DNA of 64,000 nucleotides from Sandaracinobacteroides sp039808025 (GTDB taxonomy: Bacteria; Pseudomonadota; Alphaproteobacteria; Sphingomonadales; Sphingomonadaceae), in the NCBI GenBank assembly GCA_039808025.1, contig JBDHSK010000004.1, positions 1-64,000 on the forward strand, written 5' to 3'. Of this stretch, positions 33,410 to 41,798 are shown piece by piece. The notes under the pieces were generated by a model. That model saw only the letters and a program-made list of their open reading frames with translations. It was not told where the DNA came from and searched no databases. Each line of letters begins with the position of its first letter. Position 1 is the stretch's first letter. The translations under genes were made by a program, and so were the position numbers.

Positions 33410-33426
33410 AATCACCAGATGGGGAC
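33410..33426 (+). promoter_or_regulatory. Putative regulon operator, copy 2 (ipdA operon promoter)
   Basis: AATCACCAGATGGGGAC differs at one base from the complement of the element at 7330-7346. It reaches to within seven bases of the ktrA stop and is centred 75 bases before the ipdA GTG. The orientation relative to the gene is the same as at the TonB-receptor gene. Confidence 0.55.
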
Positions 33427-33432
33427 TGAACC

Positions 33433-34098
33433 TCAGGTCGCTGCAGCAAAATGCTCCAGCGCCTCGACCGGACCTGCCAGAACCAGCAGATCAACCACCC
33501 CGATCACCATGTCAGGCGTTGCCGGAACGAACGGTTCGTGCGTGCGCCGCACCCCCAGAAGGTGCAGGCCTTGCAGCAAGGATTGCTGCAGCCCGGCAAC
33601 CTGTTTGCCGGCAGCGGCAGCGGGTGCCCGGGTGGTGACGATGGCATAGCCCCGGCCAATCTCTACAAAGTCGATCATGCGCCCGGATACCTGGTGGGCC
33701 ACCCGCTCACCGATATCGGCTTCCGGATAGACGACATGGCGCGCCCCCACCTTTTCGAGGATACGGCCATGGCTGACATTCACCGCCTTGGCCCAGATAT
33801 CCGGGCACCCGGCATCGATGAGTGCCACCACCGTCAGGATGCTGGCCTCGACATCCGAGCCGATGCCGACAACGGCATGCGACATGTCGCCGACCCCCAG
33901 CCGCCGCAGCGCCTGCGCATCCGTGGCGTCGGCCTTCACCACGTGGGTAAGCTCCTCCGACATCTTCTGCACCAGATCGATATCCTCATCGATTCCCAGC
34001 ACCTCGTGGCCAATTGCCGTCAGGGTGCGCGCCACCGAGGTTCCAAAGCGCCCCAGCCCCACCACCACCACCGATCCCGCTGTTTTTCTAGCCGACAA
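33433..34098 (-). CDS. ktrA: TrkA/KtrA-family K+ uptake regulatory protein
   Basis: The 221-residue cytoplasmic protein has an N-terminal RCK domain with the nucleotide-binding VVVGLGRFGTSVART (about 10-24) and GIDEDIDLV, then a C-terminal RCK_C domain (about 140-215). It gates the KtrB channel in response to bound nucleotides. Its start overlaps ktrB by 11 bases. The order channel then regulator in one transcript is standard. Confidence 0.92.
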   Translation of the reverse strand: MSARKTAGSVVVVGLGRFGTSVARTLTAIGHEVLGIDEDIDLVQKMSEELTHVVKADATDAQALRRLGVGDMSHAVVGIGSDVEASILTVVALIDAGCPDIWAKAVNVSHGRILEKVGARHVVYPEADIGERVAHQVSGRMIDFVEIGRGYAIVTTRAPAAAAGKQVAGLQQSLLQGLHLLGVRRTHEPFVPATPDMVIGVVDLLVLAGPVEALEHFAAAT

Positions 34099-35458
34099 TC
34101 ACCCTCTCCTCCGGATAGCGCCACGGCACCACCTTCTGCCGCAAGGCCACTGCTGCGGCGATCGACACGATGCCCACCCGGCCGATAAACATCAGCACCG
34201 CCAGCACCAGCTGCCCTGATGGCGGCAGCTCTTGCGAAACCCCGGTCGACAGGCCGACGGTTGCAAAGGCCGATACCGCCTCGAACAGCAGCCGCTCGAC
34301 CGGAAGGGTCGAAATGGCCGCCAGCGTAAACAGCCCGATGGCAACAACGCCGATCGCCAGCAGGGTCACCGTCACCGCCTGACGCTGCGACTCGAGGCCG
34401 ATGCGCCGCCCGAACGCCACGGTTTCCGGCCAGCCGCGAATCTCCGACCACACCACATAGCCCAGCAGCAGAAAGGTGGTGACCCGGATGCCCCCGGCCG
34501 TCGAGGCGCTGCCACCCCCGATCATCATCAGGGCGATCGAGCCGAGAATGCTGTTGGTATGCATGGCCGAGGTATCGTGGACGGAAAAGCCGGCCGAACG
34601 GGTCATCACGGAATGAAACAGCGCCCCCAGCAGCTTTTCCGACCAGCCGGCATTCTCAAGTGTCGCCGGGTTGTTCCATTCCCACGCCAGCACCACCACG
34701 GCCCCCAGCACGATCAGGCCCAGTGACCCCCACAAGGTCAGCTTGGTATGGATCGACCAGCGCCGGGGATTGCGCCATTCCTTCTGCAATTCATACAGCA
34801 CCGGAAAGCCGAATCCGCCAACGATCACCCCCAGCATCAGCGGCGCCGTCAGCAGCCAGTCGTTGCGGTAGGGCGCAAGGCCGTCGGGCAGAATGGTGAA
34901 CCCGAGGTTCATCACCGCCGACACCCCGTGGAACAATCCGAACCACGCCGCTGTCGCCACCGCCATGCCGTCACCCAGCCACAGCCGCAGCCACAACATC
35001 ACCGCCACCACCAGTTCGGTGGCCAGCACCGTCACCAGCACCAGCAGCAGCACGTTGGTGACATCACCGAGATCGAGGCTGCGCAATTCCTCCGACGCCA
35101 TCAGCTTGCCCCGCAACGGCAGCTGCCGCGACACCAGGAGCCCCAGCAGCGTCGCCCCGGTCATGATGCCAAGCCCGCCGATCTGCGCCAGCAGGATCAG
35201 CACGACATGGCCGAAGCCCGACCAGTAGCTGGCGGTATCCACAACGGTAAGGCCGGTGACACAGAAGGCCGAAGTGGCCGTGAACAGGGCCACCATGAAC
35301 GGCGCGCCATGATGGGTTACCAGCCCGTCGGCACGGGCAACCGGCATCAGCAGCAGCAGGGTCCCGAAGCCGATGCCGACCAGAAAAGCCAGCGGCACGA
35401 TACGTTCGGGGTGACGAATGCGGCGGACGTCCATCGCCCGACGATAGAAGCGTCTCAT
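34088..35458 (-). CDS. ktrB: TrkH/KtrB-family potassium uptake channel
   Basis: The 456-residue membrane protein has four pore-loop repeats whose selectivity Gly residues are seen in TSAFCVTGLTVVD, SAVMNLGFT, MTRSAGFSVHD and SAFATVGLSTG, and about eight further helices. It moves K+ (or Na+/K+) into the cell under control of KtrA. The N-terminal RRFYRRAMDVRRIRHPERIV is a cytoplasmic basic tail. It is divergent from the hydrolase/flavin-reductase fusion. Confidence 0.92.
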   Translation of the reverse strand: MRRFYRRAMDVRRIRHPERIVPLAFLVGIGFGTLLLLMPVARADGLVTHHGAPFMVALFTATSAFCVTGLTVVDTASYWSGFGHVVLILLAQIGGLGIMTGATLLGLLVSRQLPLRGKLMASEELRSLDLGDVTNVLLLVLVTVLATELVVAVMLWLRLWLGDGMAVATAAWFGLFHGVSAVMNLGFTILPDGLAPYRNDWLLTAPLMLGVIVGGFGFPVLYELQKEWRNPRRWSIHTKLTLWGSLGLIVLGAVVVLAWEWNNPATLENAGWSEKLLGALFHSVMTRSAGFSVHDTSAMHTNSILGSIALMMIGGGSASTAGGIRVTTFLLLGYVVWSEIRGWPETVAFGRRIGLESQRQAVTVTLLAIGVVAIGLFTLAAISTLPVERLLFEAVSAFATVGLSTGVSQELPPSGQLVLAVLMFIGRVGIVSIAAAVALRQKVVPWRYPEERVIVG

Positions 35459-35574
35459 GCTGCGGCAAAGTGGAATTCATTTGACCACGCTCGCCGCTGC
35501 CATATGCAGAAATGCGAACCAGCGGCCAACGCCATCGATCAGCAAGCGGGCGGGGCGGCAACAGAAAGGATAGA

Positions 35575-36768
35575 ATGCCGATGGCTGTCATCACGTTCCG
35601 GGGGTTTGCCGGCATCCGGCTCGAAGCCGATCAGCTGGGAATGCCCGACGCCCCGGCGGTGCTGTTGCTGCACGGTAGCGGCCAGACCCGGGCGATGTGG
35701 GATGAAGCCGCCGAGGCGCTGGTGATGGCCGGGCGATCGGTGGTCAGGCTCGACTTGCGGGGACATGGGGCCTCTGACCGCCCGGCCGACGGCCGCTACG
35801 ACCGCGAAGCCTGTGCCGAAGACATCCGCGCCGTCCTGTCGCAGATGGCCGCGCGACCGGTGGTTGTCGCCACCTCGCTGGGCGCCTGGTCGGCGCTGGT
35901 GGCCTTGGCCGATAACGGAGCCCACCTCGCCTCGGCGCTGGTGCTCGCCGATATTCCCTCACCCCTCGATTGCGGCGCCTGCGGCGATACCGTCACCGGC
36001 AACTGGGATCCGCGCATCCGCAACGGCTTCTCGGCCGCCGAGGCCTGTGACTGGCTGCAAACCCGCGGCCCGGCCATCGCCCTTCCCACCCTGGTGGTGC
36101 GCGGCCCGCAGCTGTCGGCGCCGCTCGCCGACACGCTCGCCATCCTCCAGTCCCTGCCCGATTGCGAGATCCGGATTCTCGACCACGGCGCCGACGACGG
36201 CTTCGAGAGCAGTGACGGCTTTTCGGCCCTGCTGCTCGAGTTTCTCGAACGCCGCGCCCCGCGCGAACCGCTGGCCTATCGCTCCGGATCTGACCCGCGC
36301 ACATTGCGCGATGCGTTGGGCTGCTTTGCAACCGGAGTCACCATCATCACCTGTTGTGCCGCCGATGGTCGGCCGGTGGGGCTCACGGCCAACAGCTTCA
36401 CCTCGGTCTCGCTCGACCCGCCGCTGCTGCTCGCCTGCATCGACAACCGCGCCCAGTCGCTCGAGGCGTTGCGTGCCAGCAGCCATTTCTCCGTCAACGT
36501 GCTGCACATCGGCCAGCAGCCCACATCGGCACGCTTTGCCGCCCGCACCACCGAAGACCGCTTCAGCACCGTAGGCTGGCACAAGGGCGAATACGGGTCA
36601 CCGCTCATCTCCGGCTCGCTCGCCGTCTTCGAATGCCGCCGCCACGCCATCCACGAAGGCGGCGACCACCAGATCGTCGTCGGGGAAGTGCTGAAAGCCA
36701 CCTTCGAGCCACGTCGCGACCCGCTGCTGTTCTTTCGCGGCCGCTACCGGCGCCTGCACTTCGGCTGA
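35575..36768 (+). CDS. Fusion of alpha/beta-hydrolase fold and flavin reductase domain
   Basis: This 397-residue protein has two parts. Residues about 5-240 are an alpha/beta-hydrolase fold (LLLHGSGQTRAMWDEAAEAL, RLDLRGHGASDRP) with a nucleophile elbow ATSLGAWSA (Ser101). I cannot find the expected acid (RGPQLSAP replaces G-x-x-D) or the C-terminal His (ILDHGADDGFE replaces A-G-H), so the triad seems degenerate. Residues about 245-397 are a flavin reductase domain of the HsaB/HpaC type (GCFATGVTIITC, LTANSFTSVSLDPPLLLACI, FSVNVLH, GDHQIVVGEV). The latter would supply reduced flavin to a partner monooxygenase. Start at ATG 35575 after GAAAGGA; ATG 35581 is possible. Confidence 0.85.
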   Translation: MPMAVITFRGFAGIRLEADQLGMPDAPAVLLLHGSGQTRAMWDEAAEALVMAGRSVVRLDLRGHGASDRPADGRYDREACAEDIRAVLSQMAARPVVVATSLGAWSALVALADNGAHLASALVLADIPSPLDCGACGDTVTGNWDPRIRNGFSAAEACDWLQTRGPAIALPTLVVRGPQLSAPLADTLAILQSLPDCEIRILDHGADDGFESSDGFSALLLEFLERRAPREPLAYRSGSDPRTLRDALGCFATGVTIITCCAADGRPVGLTANSFTSVSLDPPLLLACIDNRAQSLEALRASSHFSVNVLHIGQQPTSARFAARTTEDRFSTVGWHKGEYGSPLISGSLAVFECRRHAIHEGGDHQIVVGEVLKATFEPRRDPLLFFRGRYRRLHFG

Positions 36769-36993
36769 CGGCCGGGGGTCAGCTCCGGTCCGGCACGGTT
36801 CAGCCCGGCGCAGCCACACCACCACTGGTCGCGACAATCGGTGTCAGCCGGGCGGGTTTCTTGCATGCCGCGCCCGCTCCGGCTCATAAAGCGGGCTGGG
36901 GGCGCGTCGAGTCACAAGCTGAACCACAACAAGGACCTGGCCCATGGCTTCCTCTATGTCTGCATTGTTCCGCCGACTGGCCCGAGCCTCGGC

Positions 36994-37605
36994 ATGAACC
37001 GCCGTCATTTCCTCGGGCTGGGCGGACTGGTGGCCGGGGCCGCGCTACTTCCCGTCAGGGCGCTCGCTGCCACTGCCCCCGACCTGGCTGCCCGCCCGGT
37101 CGCCACTGCCGATCTGCTGGCGCGGGTACGCACCGCCTTTGCCCGGCACGGCAGTGCCATTCCCCGTCACGATATCGTCGGAATTGCGGATTTCAGCCGC
37201 CATTCCGCCACCCGGCGCTTTCACCTGCTCGACATGGAAAGCGGCCGACTCGACAGTCTGCTGGTCGCCCATGGCCGCGGCTCTGATCCGGACCACACCG
37301 GCTTCGTCCAGCGCTTTTCCAATCGTGAAGGTTCGAACGCCAGCTCGGAAGGCGCCTATGTCACGTCCAACAGCTATGTCGGCCAGCACGGCAACAGCCG
37401 GCGGCTGATCGGCCTCGACCCCGAGAATGACGCCGCCCTGCAACGCGCCATCGTCATTCATGGCGCAGACTATGTAAGCAGCGCCCGTGCCGCCTCCGGC
37501 CCCATCGGCCGCAGCTTCGGCTGTTTCGCCTTTGCCCAGGCCGATATTGCCCGGGTGCTGGAACGGCTGGGGCCGGGGCGTCTGCTGCTCGCCTACAAGG
37601 CCTGA
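36994..37605 (+). CDS. Murein L,D-transpeptidase catalytic-domain family protein (exported)
   Basis: The 203-residue protein starts with a Tat-like signal peptide (NRRHFLGLGGLVAGAALLPV, then ALAAT). The catalytic region has IVIHGADYVS (His) and GPIGRSFGCFAF (Ser-x-Gly-Cys), as in the YkuD-like family; the Cys is in place. It probably acts on peptidoglycan cross-links in the periplasm. The frame is open for another 50 codons upstream, but the signal peptide fixes the start. The 225 bases before it show no other gene. Confidence 0.85.
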   Translation: MNRRHFLGLGGLVAGAALLPVRALAATAPDLAARPVATADLLARVRTAFARHGSAIPRHDIVGIADFSRHSATRRFHLLDMESGRLDSLLVAHGRGSDPDHTGFVQRFSNREGSNASSEGAYVTSNSYVGQHGNSRRLIGLDPENDAALQRAIVIHGADYVSSARAASGPIGRSFGCFAFAQADIARVLERLGPGRLLLAYKA

Positions 37606-37624
37606 GCCTCTGGCCCTGCTGTCG

Positions 37625-38152
37625 TCACACCGCTTCGCCGTGGATGAACGCCCGCAAGGCGGCCAGCAGTCCGGGGTCGGCATGGGGTGATACTGTTCCG
37701 CCTGTGCTGCCACCAGCGATGATGCGGTCCAGAAGCGGCGCCACCTCCGATTCCTCCCAGGCAATCGCCACCCCCGGCCGACCGGCAAATTTCTCCGCCG
37801 TCGCCCACTGATGTTCGTTGCGGTGCTCGCCAAGCGACGCCCGGCGCGGCATGATCAGCAGTGGCTTGCCATAGGTAAGGGCCGAGATGATCGACCCCAT
37901 GCCCGCATGGGCGACGATCGCCACACAGTTCCCGACCAGCTGCTGATAGCGGTCGGCGTCGATGAACTCGGCCCATGTAAAGCGGCTCGGGCGGTAACTG
38001 TCGGGCGCCAGCCTCCCCAGTTGCCCGAAGATGCTGACCTCGGGGTGGGCGGCCGCCCAGTCGTCCATGGCCCGGGTCAGCCGGTCGAACGGTTCCTGGG
38101 TGCCGATGGTGAGGAACAGGTCGGCCGTGAGCTGGTCAGCAACCTTGGTCAC
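37625..38152 (-). CDS. Glycosyltransferase catalytic subunit, Alg13/PssE-like
   Basis: A GTG at 38152 overlapping the upstream stop (GTGA) gives 175 residues. DLFLTIGTQEPFDRLTRAMDD, VAHAGMGSIISALTYGKPLLIMPR and EHRNEHQ are the GT28 C-terminal features (UDP-sugar binding) typical of Alg13 and bacterial PssE. It requires an Alg14-like membrane partner, which is the gene directly upstream. The pair transfers a sugar to a lipid-linked precursor in polysaccharide synthesis, at the inner membrane. Confidence 0.85.
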   Translation of the reverse strand: MTKVADQLTADLFLTIGTQEPFDRLTRAMDDWAAAHPEVSIFGQLGRLAPDSYRPSRFTWAEFIDADRYQQLVGNCVAIVAHAGMGSIISALTYGKPLLIMPRRASLGEHRNEHQWATAEKFAGRPGVAIAWEESEVAPLLDRIIAGGSTGGTVSPHADPGLLAALRAFIHGEAV

Positions 38153-38754
38153 AGCACTGCCCCCTTGAACAGCGGCCCGCCGTCCTGCGCCAGCTCGGGC
38201 CACTGGGTCAGCCACAGGTCGGCGTATGGTCCGCTCTTGATCCCCGAAAGCGACAGCACCTGGGCATTGGCGATACTGTCAAGCCAGCAGCCGCGCGCCC
38301 CCACCAGCCGGCCGGCACGCAGGGCAAAATAGCCGCACGACGCCCCGGTGGTGATGATGACATCGGGCCGCACCCTCAGCACCAGGGCAGCAATCTCCAG
38401 CATCTGCCGCACCAGCCGCATTTTCTGCCAGCGGTTGGCGTCCGTAAAGACATGATAGCCGGGCACCGGCTCGCCGCGCGCCTGCGACATCTGCGTCACC
38501 CGTTGCCGGAAATCGCCGGTGGTGGTCGCCAGATGCAGCTCGCAGCCGTCGAACACCGGGTAGAGCCGCAGCAACTGCACCCAGTGGCCGCCCGTCGAGG
38601 ATAACGCCAGCACCCGCGGGCGGCGGTGTGAGGCGGTCTGTGTTCCGCCCGAATCGGGGGCTGTCCTGTCGATAGCTGCCAAAGCCTGTTCCTGTGTGCT
38701 GCCGGTGGGTTCCGGCATGCCGCGGTAGCGGTCGCCGACGCATCTGCCAACCAT
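38149..38754 (-). CDS. Alg14/PssD-like glycosyltransferase partner
   Basis: The conserved part starts with RPRVLALSSTGGHWVQLLRL, followed by ELHLATTTGDF and PDVIITTGASCGYFALRAGR, typical of Alg14/PssD proteins that anchor and complete the Alg13-type enzyme. I start it at ATG 38754 (201 residues); ATG 38718 (189 residues) is equally possible because neither has a clear ribosome-binding site. The frame is open much further upstream, but that part is antisense to the efflux-pump gene and does not resemble a protein. No other polysaccharide genes are adjacent. Confidence 0.8.
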   Translation of the reverse strand: MVGRCVGDRYRGMPEPTGSTQEQALAAIDRTAPDSGGTQTASHRRPRVLALSSTGGHWVQLLRLYPVFDGCELHLATTTGDFRQRVTQMSQARGEPVPGYHVFTDANRWQKMRLVRQMLEIAALVLRVRPDVIITTGASCGYFALRAGRLVGARGCWLDSIANAQVLSLSGIKSGPYADLWLTQWPELAQDGGPLFKGAVL

Positions 38755-38817
38755 GATCCGCACTGCGCCGCCGTCTCCGGTTGTCATCGGCGCCGCATTT
38801 CGCCTAGAGCCGCGCTC

Positions 38818-40044
38818 ATGACCGAACCCCACCCCCTGCCAGCCGAAGAACCCCGGGCCTCGGTGCGCGACGTGGTGCTGATCGGAATGCTCACGGCCTT
38901 CGCCGCATTTTCCATTGATCTCTACCTGCCCGCCCTTCCCGCCATCGCCGCTGATTTCAACGCCACGCTGGGGGCGGTGCAGGGCACCATGGCCTCGTTC
39001 CTTATTGGCCTTGCGGTCGGCCAGCTGGTGCTGGGGCCCCTGTCCGATCGCATCGGCCGCCGCCCGCCGCTCCTGGCGGGAATCCTCCTTTACACCCTGT
39101 CGTCGGCGGCCCTCACCCTGGTTCCCACCCTCGACCTGCTGATCGCCGGGCGCTTCGTGCAGGCCGTCGGCGCCTGTGCCGGCCTCGTCATCGGCCGCGC
39201 CATCGTCCGCGACCGCTTCAGCACCACGGAAACCGCCCGCTTCTTCAGCCTCACCTTCCTGATCATCGGAGTTGCCCCGCTGATCGCTCCCAGCATTGGC
39301 GCACTGCTTCTGAAATGGTCGAACTGGCACATGATCTTCTGGCTGCTGGCCGCCTTCGGGCTGATGGCCGGCATTGCCACCTTCGCCCTCATCCCCGAAA
39401 GCCGCAGCGCTGAAACCGCCCGGCAGGCCGCCAGCGAAAACACGCTGCAAAGCTATGTGGCCGCCCTCTCCCACCGGCGGGTGCTGGGCTATGTGCTGGC
39501 CGGCGGCCTCAATGGCTCGGCCCTGTTTACCTACCTTGCCACCTCGCCCGCCCTGTTCATGGATCATTACCACCAGAGCGCCCAGCAGTTCGGCTTCATC
39601 TTCACGTTCAATGCCCTGGGGCTGGTGGCTGCCACCCAGGTCAACCGGGTGCTTCTGCGCCGGTTCGGCCCCGGCCCCATCGCCCGCAATGCCTCAGTGC
39701 TGGCGTTCCTGTTCTCGTCCATCCTGCTTGCCCTCGCGCTCATCCTTCCCGAACTGCCGATGCTGCTCACCATCACCATGATCTTCCTCATCCTCGCAAG
39801 CTACGGGTTCGTCGGCGCCAATCTGTCGGCGCTGGCGCTGGGCGAAATGCCGGCACGCGCCGGGGTGGTGTCGGCGCTGCTGGGGTCAGGCTCCTATCTG
39901 TTCGGGGCAGTTGCCACCATCGTCACGGCACCGCTGGTCACGGGCGGCCCGGCAACGCTTGCCGGAGCGCTGGTCATCGGGCTTGGCGCCTCGATCGCTG
40001 CCCTCGTCCTCATCGTCGACGGCCACGGGCCGCGCTGGCACTGA
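38818..40044 (+). CDS. Bcr/CflA-family multidrug efflux MFS transporter
   Basis: The 408-residue protein has 12 predicted helices and the Bcr/CflA hallmarks: FSIDLYLPALPAIAADFN in helix 1, QLVLGPLSDRIGRRPPLLAG between helices 2 and 3, and RAIVRD in helix 4-5. It probably exports drugs or metabolites in exchange for protons. It is followed after one base by the start of arfB, suggesting co-transcription by chance of packing. Confidence 0.9.
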   Translation: MTEPHPLPAEEPRASVRDVVLIGMLTAFAAFSIDLYLPALPAIAADFNATLGAVQGTMASFLIGLAVGQLVLGPLSDRIGRRPPLLAGILLYTLSSAALTLVPTLDLLIAGRFVQAVGACAGLVIGRAIVRDRFSTTETARFFSLTFLIIGVAPLIAPSIGALLLKWSNWHMIFWLLAAFGLMAGIATFALIPESRSAETARQAASENTLQSYVAALSHRRVLGYVLAGGLNGSALFTYLATSPALFMDHYHQSAQQFGFIFTFNALGLVAATQVNRVLLRRFGPGPIARNASVLAFLFSSILLALALILPELPMLLTITMIFLILASYGFVGANLSALALGEMPARAGVVSALLGSGSYLFGAVATIVTAPLVTGGPATLAGALVIGLGASIAALVLIVDGHGPRWH

Positions 40045-40045
40045 C

Positions 40046-40471
40046 ATGGCCCACCGCATCCCGTTGCTCCACGGGCTCAGCCTCGACAGCGACGAACTGC
40101 GTTACCGGTTCGTGCGGGCGTCAGGGCCGGGCGGGCAGAACGTCAACAAGGTCTCAACCGCCGTTGAACTGCGGTTCGACCTCGCGCGTTCGCCATCGCT
40201 TCCTGTTGCCATCAAGCAGCGCGCCGCCGTCCTTGCCGGGCAGCGCCTTACAGATGGCGGCGATATTCTGCTGTTTGGAGAGCGATTCCGCACCCAGGCC
40301 GCCAACCGCCGCGATGTCACCCAGCGGCTTATCGATCTGCTGGTTGCGGCCATTCCCGCCCCGATTCACCGGCGTCCCACACGTCCCGGCAAGGGGGCCG
40401 TCGAACGACGGCTGGAAGGCAAGCGCCGCCGCAGCGCCATAAAGGCGGGGCGCCGCCCCGAGCTGGACTGA
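40046..40471 (+). CDS. arfB: Alternative ribosome-rescue factor ArfB (peptidyl-tRNA hydrolase)
   Basis: The 141-residue protein has the GGQ motif in RASGPGGQNVNKVSTAVELR (about residues 24-43) and a long basic C-terminal tail (EGKRRRSAIKAGRRPELD) that enters the mRNA channel of stalled ribosomes. It releases nascent chains from non-stop complexes. The ATG at 40046 overlaps nothing and follows the efflux gene by one base. Confidence 0.93.
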   Translation: MAHRIPLLHGLSLDSDELRYRFVRASGPGGQNVNKVSTAVELRFDLARSPSLPVAIKQRAAVLAGQRLTDGGDILLFGERFRTQAANRRDVTQRLIDLLVAAIPAPIHRRPTRPGKGAVERRLEGKRRRSAIKAGRRPELD

Positions 40472-40478
40472 ACGCCAC

Positions 40479-41747
40479 ATGGTGCCCCCGGCTGCCGACA
40501 CCATCTTTGCCCTGTCATCGGGCGCTCTACCCAGCGGGGTGGCAGTGCTGCGCATCTCGGGCCCCGATGCCTTGGCCCACGCTCGCCAGCTGGTACCGGA
40601 CCTGCCAGCGCCACGCATGGCAATGCTGCGCAGCATTTTTCGGCCATCTACCGGTCAACTCATTGATTCAGCACTGGTAATCGTCTTTCCGGCACCTGGC
40701 AGCTTCACCGGTGAAGATTGTGTCGAACTGCATCTGCACGGCAGCGTGGCAGTGGTGGCAGCGGTGCAGCATGAACTGCTGGCGCTGGGTGCGCGGCTGG
40801 CAGAGGCCGGGGAATTCACCCGCCGCGCCTTTCTGCATGGCCGCATGGATCTCACCCAGGCCGAAGCCCTGTCTGATCTTCTGGCGGCCGAGACGGATCT
40901 GCAACGCGAGCAGGCAATGGCCAATGCCGGCGGCCGGCTGCGCGATCAGGCTGGCCGCTGGCGATCGCAACTGCTCGACATGATGGCCGCCGTCGAGGCC
41001 GACCTTGATTTCTCCGACGAGCCCGACGTCGCTGCTGTCGATATCGCCCCGGCCATGCAGAATCTTGCAGCCGACATCTCGGCCGCACTGGCCGGTGCCG
41101 CCATCGGCGAGCGGGTGCGCCATGGGCTGACCATTGCCGTGATTGGCGCCCCCAATCGCGGAAAATCCAGCATTGTCAATCGGCTGGCCAACCGGGATGT
41201 CGCTATCGTCACGCCCCATGCCGGCACCACCCGCGATGTGATCGAAGTCCATCTCGACCTTGGCGGGCGTGCCGCCGTTCTGCTCGATACCGCCGGTCTG
41301 CGCGACACCAGCGACCCGGTCGAGGCCGAAGGCATTGCCCGCGCCCGCCAGCGCGCCGCCCGTGCCGACCTCATACTCGATCTGGGGCCTTCCCCAACCC
41401 AGAATGTCACCAACCGCATCGACGAAAGTGGCGAACAACCGGGCGTGCGCAATGGCATGATCTATGTGTCAGCGGCCACCGGCGCCGGCTTTGCCGAGCT
41501 GGAACACTGGCTTCTGGCCTGGGCCGCGTCACAGCTGCCACGGCACGAGCTGCCACTGGTCACCACGGGCCGCCAGCTGGCTTTGCTGCAACAAACGGTC
41601 AAAGCCCTTGCTGCACCGCCACAAGATTCCCTGCTGCAGGCCGAAGCCCTGCGGACTGCCGCCCATCACCTTGGCCGCCTGACCGGGCAGATCGACCCAG
41701 AACAGGTGCTCGGCGCCATCTTTTCCCGCTTTTGCATCGGCAAATAG
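40479..41747 (+). CDS. mnmE: tRNA modification GTPase MnmE
   Basis: The 422-residue protein has the N-terminal formyl-THF-binding domain, the central GTPase with G1 GAPNRGKSS (about 224-232), G2 TTRD, G3 DTAG, and the C-terminal FCIGK containing the reactive Cys. It works with MnmG to modify wobble uridine 34 of tRNAs. It is about 30 residues shorter than E. coli MnmE because of a shortened G domain, and the G4 motif NKxD appears as NRID (in NVTNRIDESG). The first gene of the mnmE-mnmG-rsmG-parA-parB run. Confidence 0.96.
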   Translation: MVPPAADTIFALSSGALPSGVAVLRISGPDALAHARQLVPDLPAPRMAMLRSIFRPSTGQLIDSALVIVFPAPGSFTGEDCVELHLHGSVAVVAAVQHELLALGARLAEAGEFTRRAFLHGRMDLTQAEALSDLLAAETDLQREQAMANAGGRLRDQAGRWRSQLLDMMAAVEADLDFSDEPDVAAVDIAPAMQNLAADISAALAGAAIGERVRHGLTIAVIGAPNRGKSSIVNRLANRDVAIVTPHAGTTRDVIEVHLDLGGRAAVLLDTAGLRDTSDPVEAEGIARARQRAARADLILDLGPSPTQNVTNRIDESGEQPGVRNGMIYVSAATGAGFAELEHWLLAWAASQLPRHELPLVTTGRQLALLQQTVKALAAPPQDSLLQAEALRTAAHHLGRLTGQIDPEQVLGAIFSRFCIGK

Positions 41748-41763
41748 CCAGTCGTCTCTCCAT

Positions 41764-41779
41764 TGTTCCACGTGGAACA
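41764..41779. promoter_or_regulatory. parS centromere site 1
   Basis: TGTTCCACGTGGAACA is a perfect 16-bp palindrome matching the bacterial ParB-binding parS consensus (T-G-T-T-n-C-A-C-G-T-G-n-A-A-C-A). It lies in the gap between mnmE and mnmG, 2.5 kb before parA. ParB loads here and spreads. Confidence 0.95.
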
Positions 41780-41798
41780 GGCTGCTAAAGAGCGCGGC

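Noticed and set aside
38755..39573. N-terminal extension of the Alg14-like frame
   Set aside because: It is antisense to the Bcr/CflA transporter and has low-complexity Gly/Glu/Gln-rich sequence.
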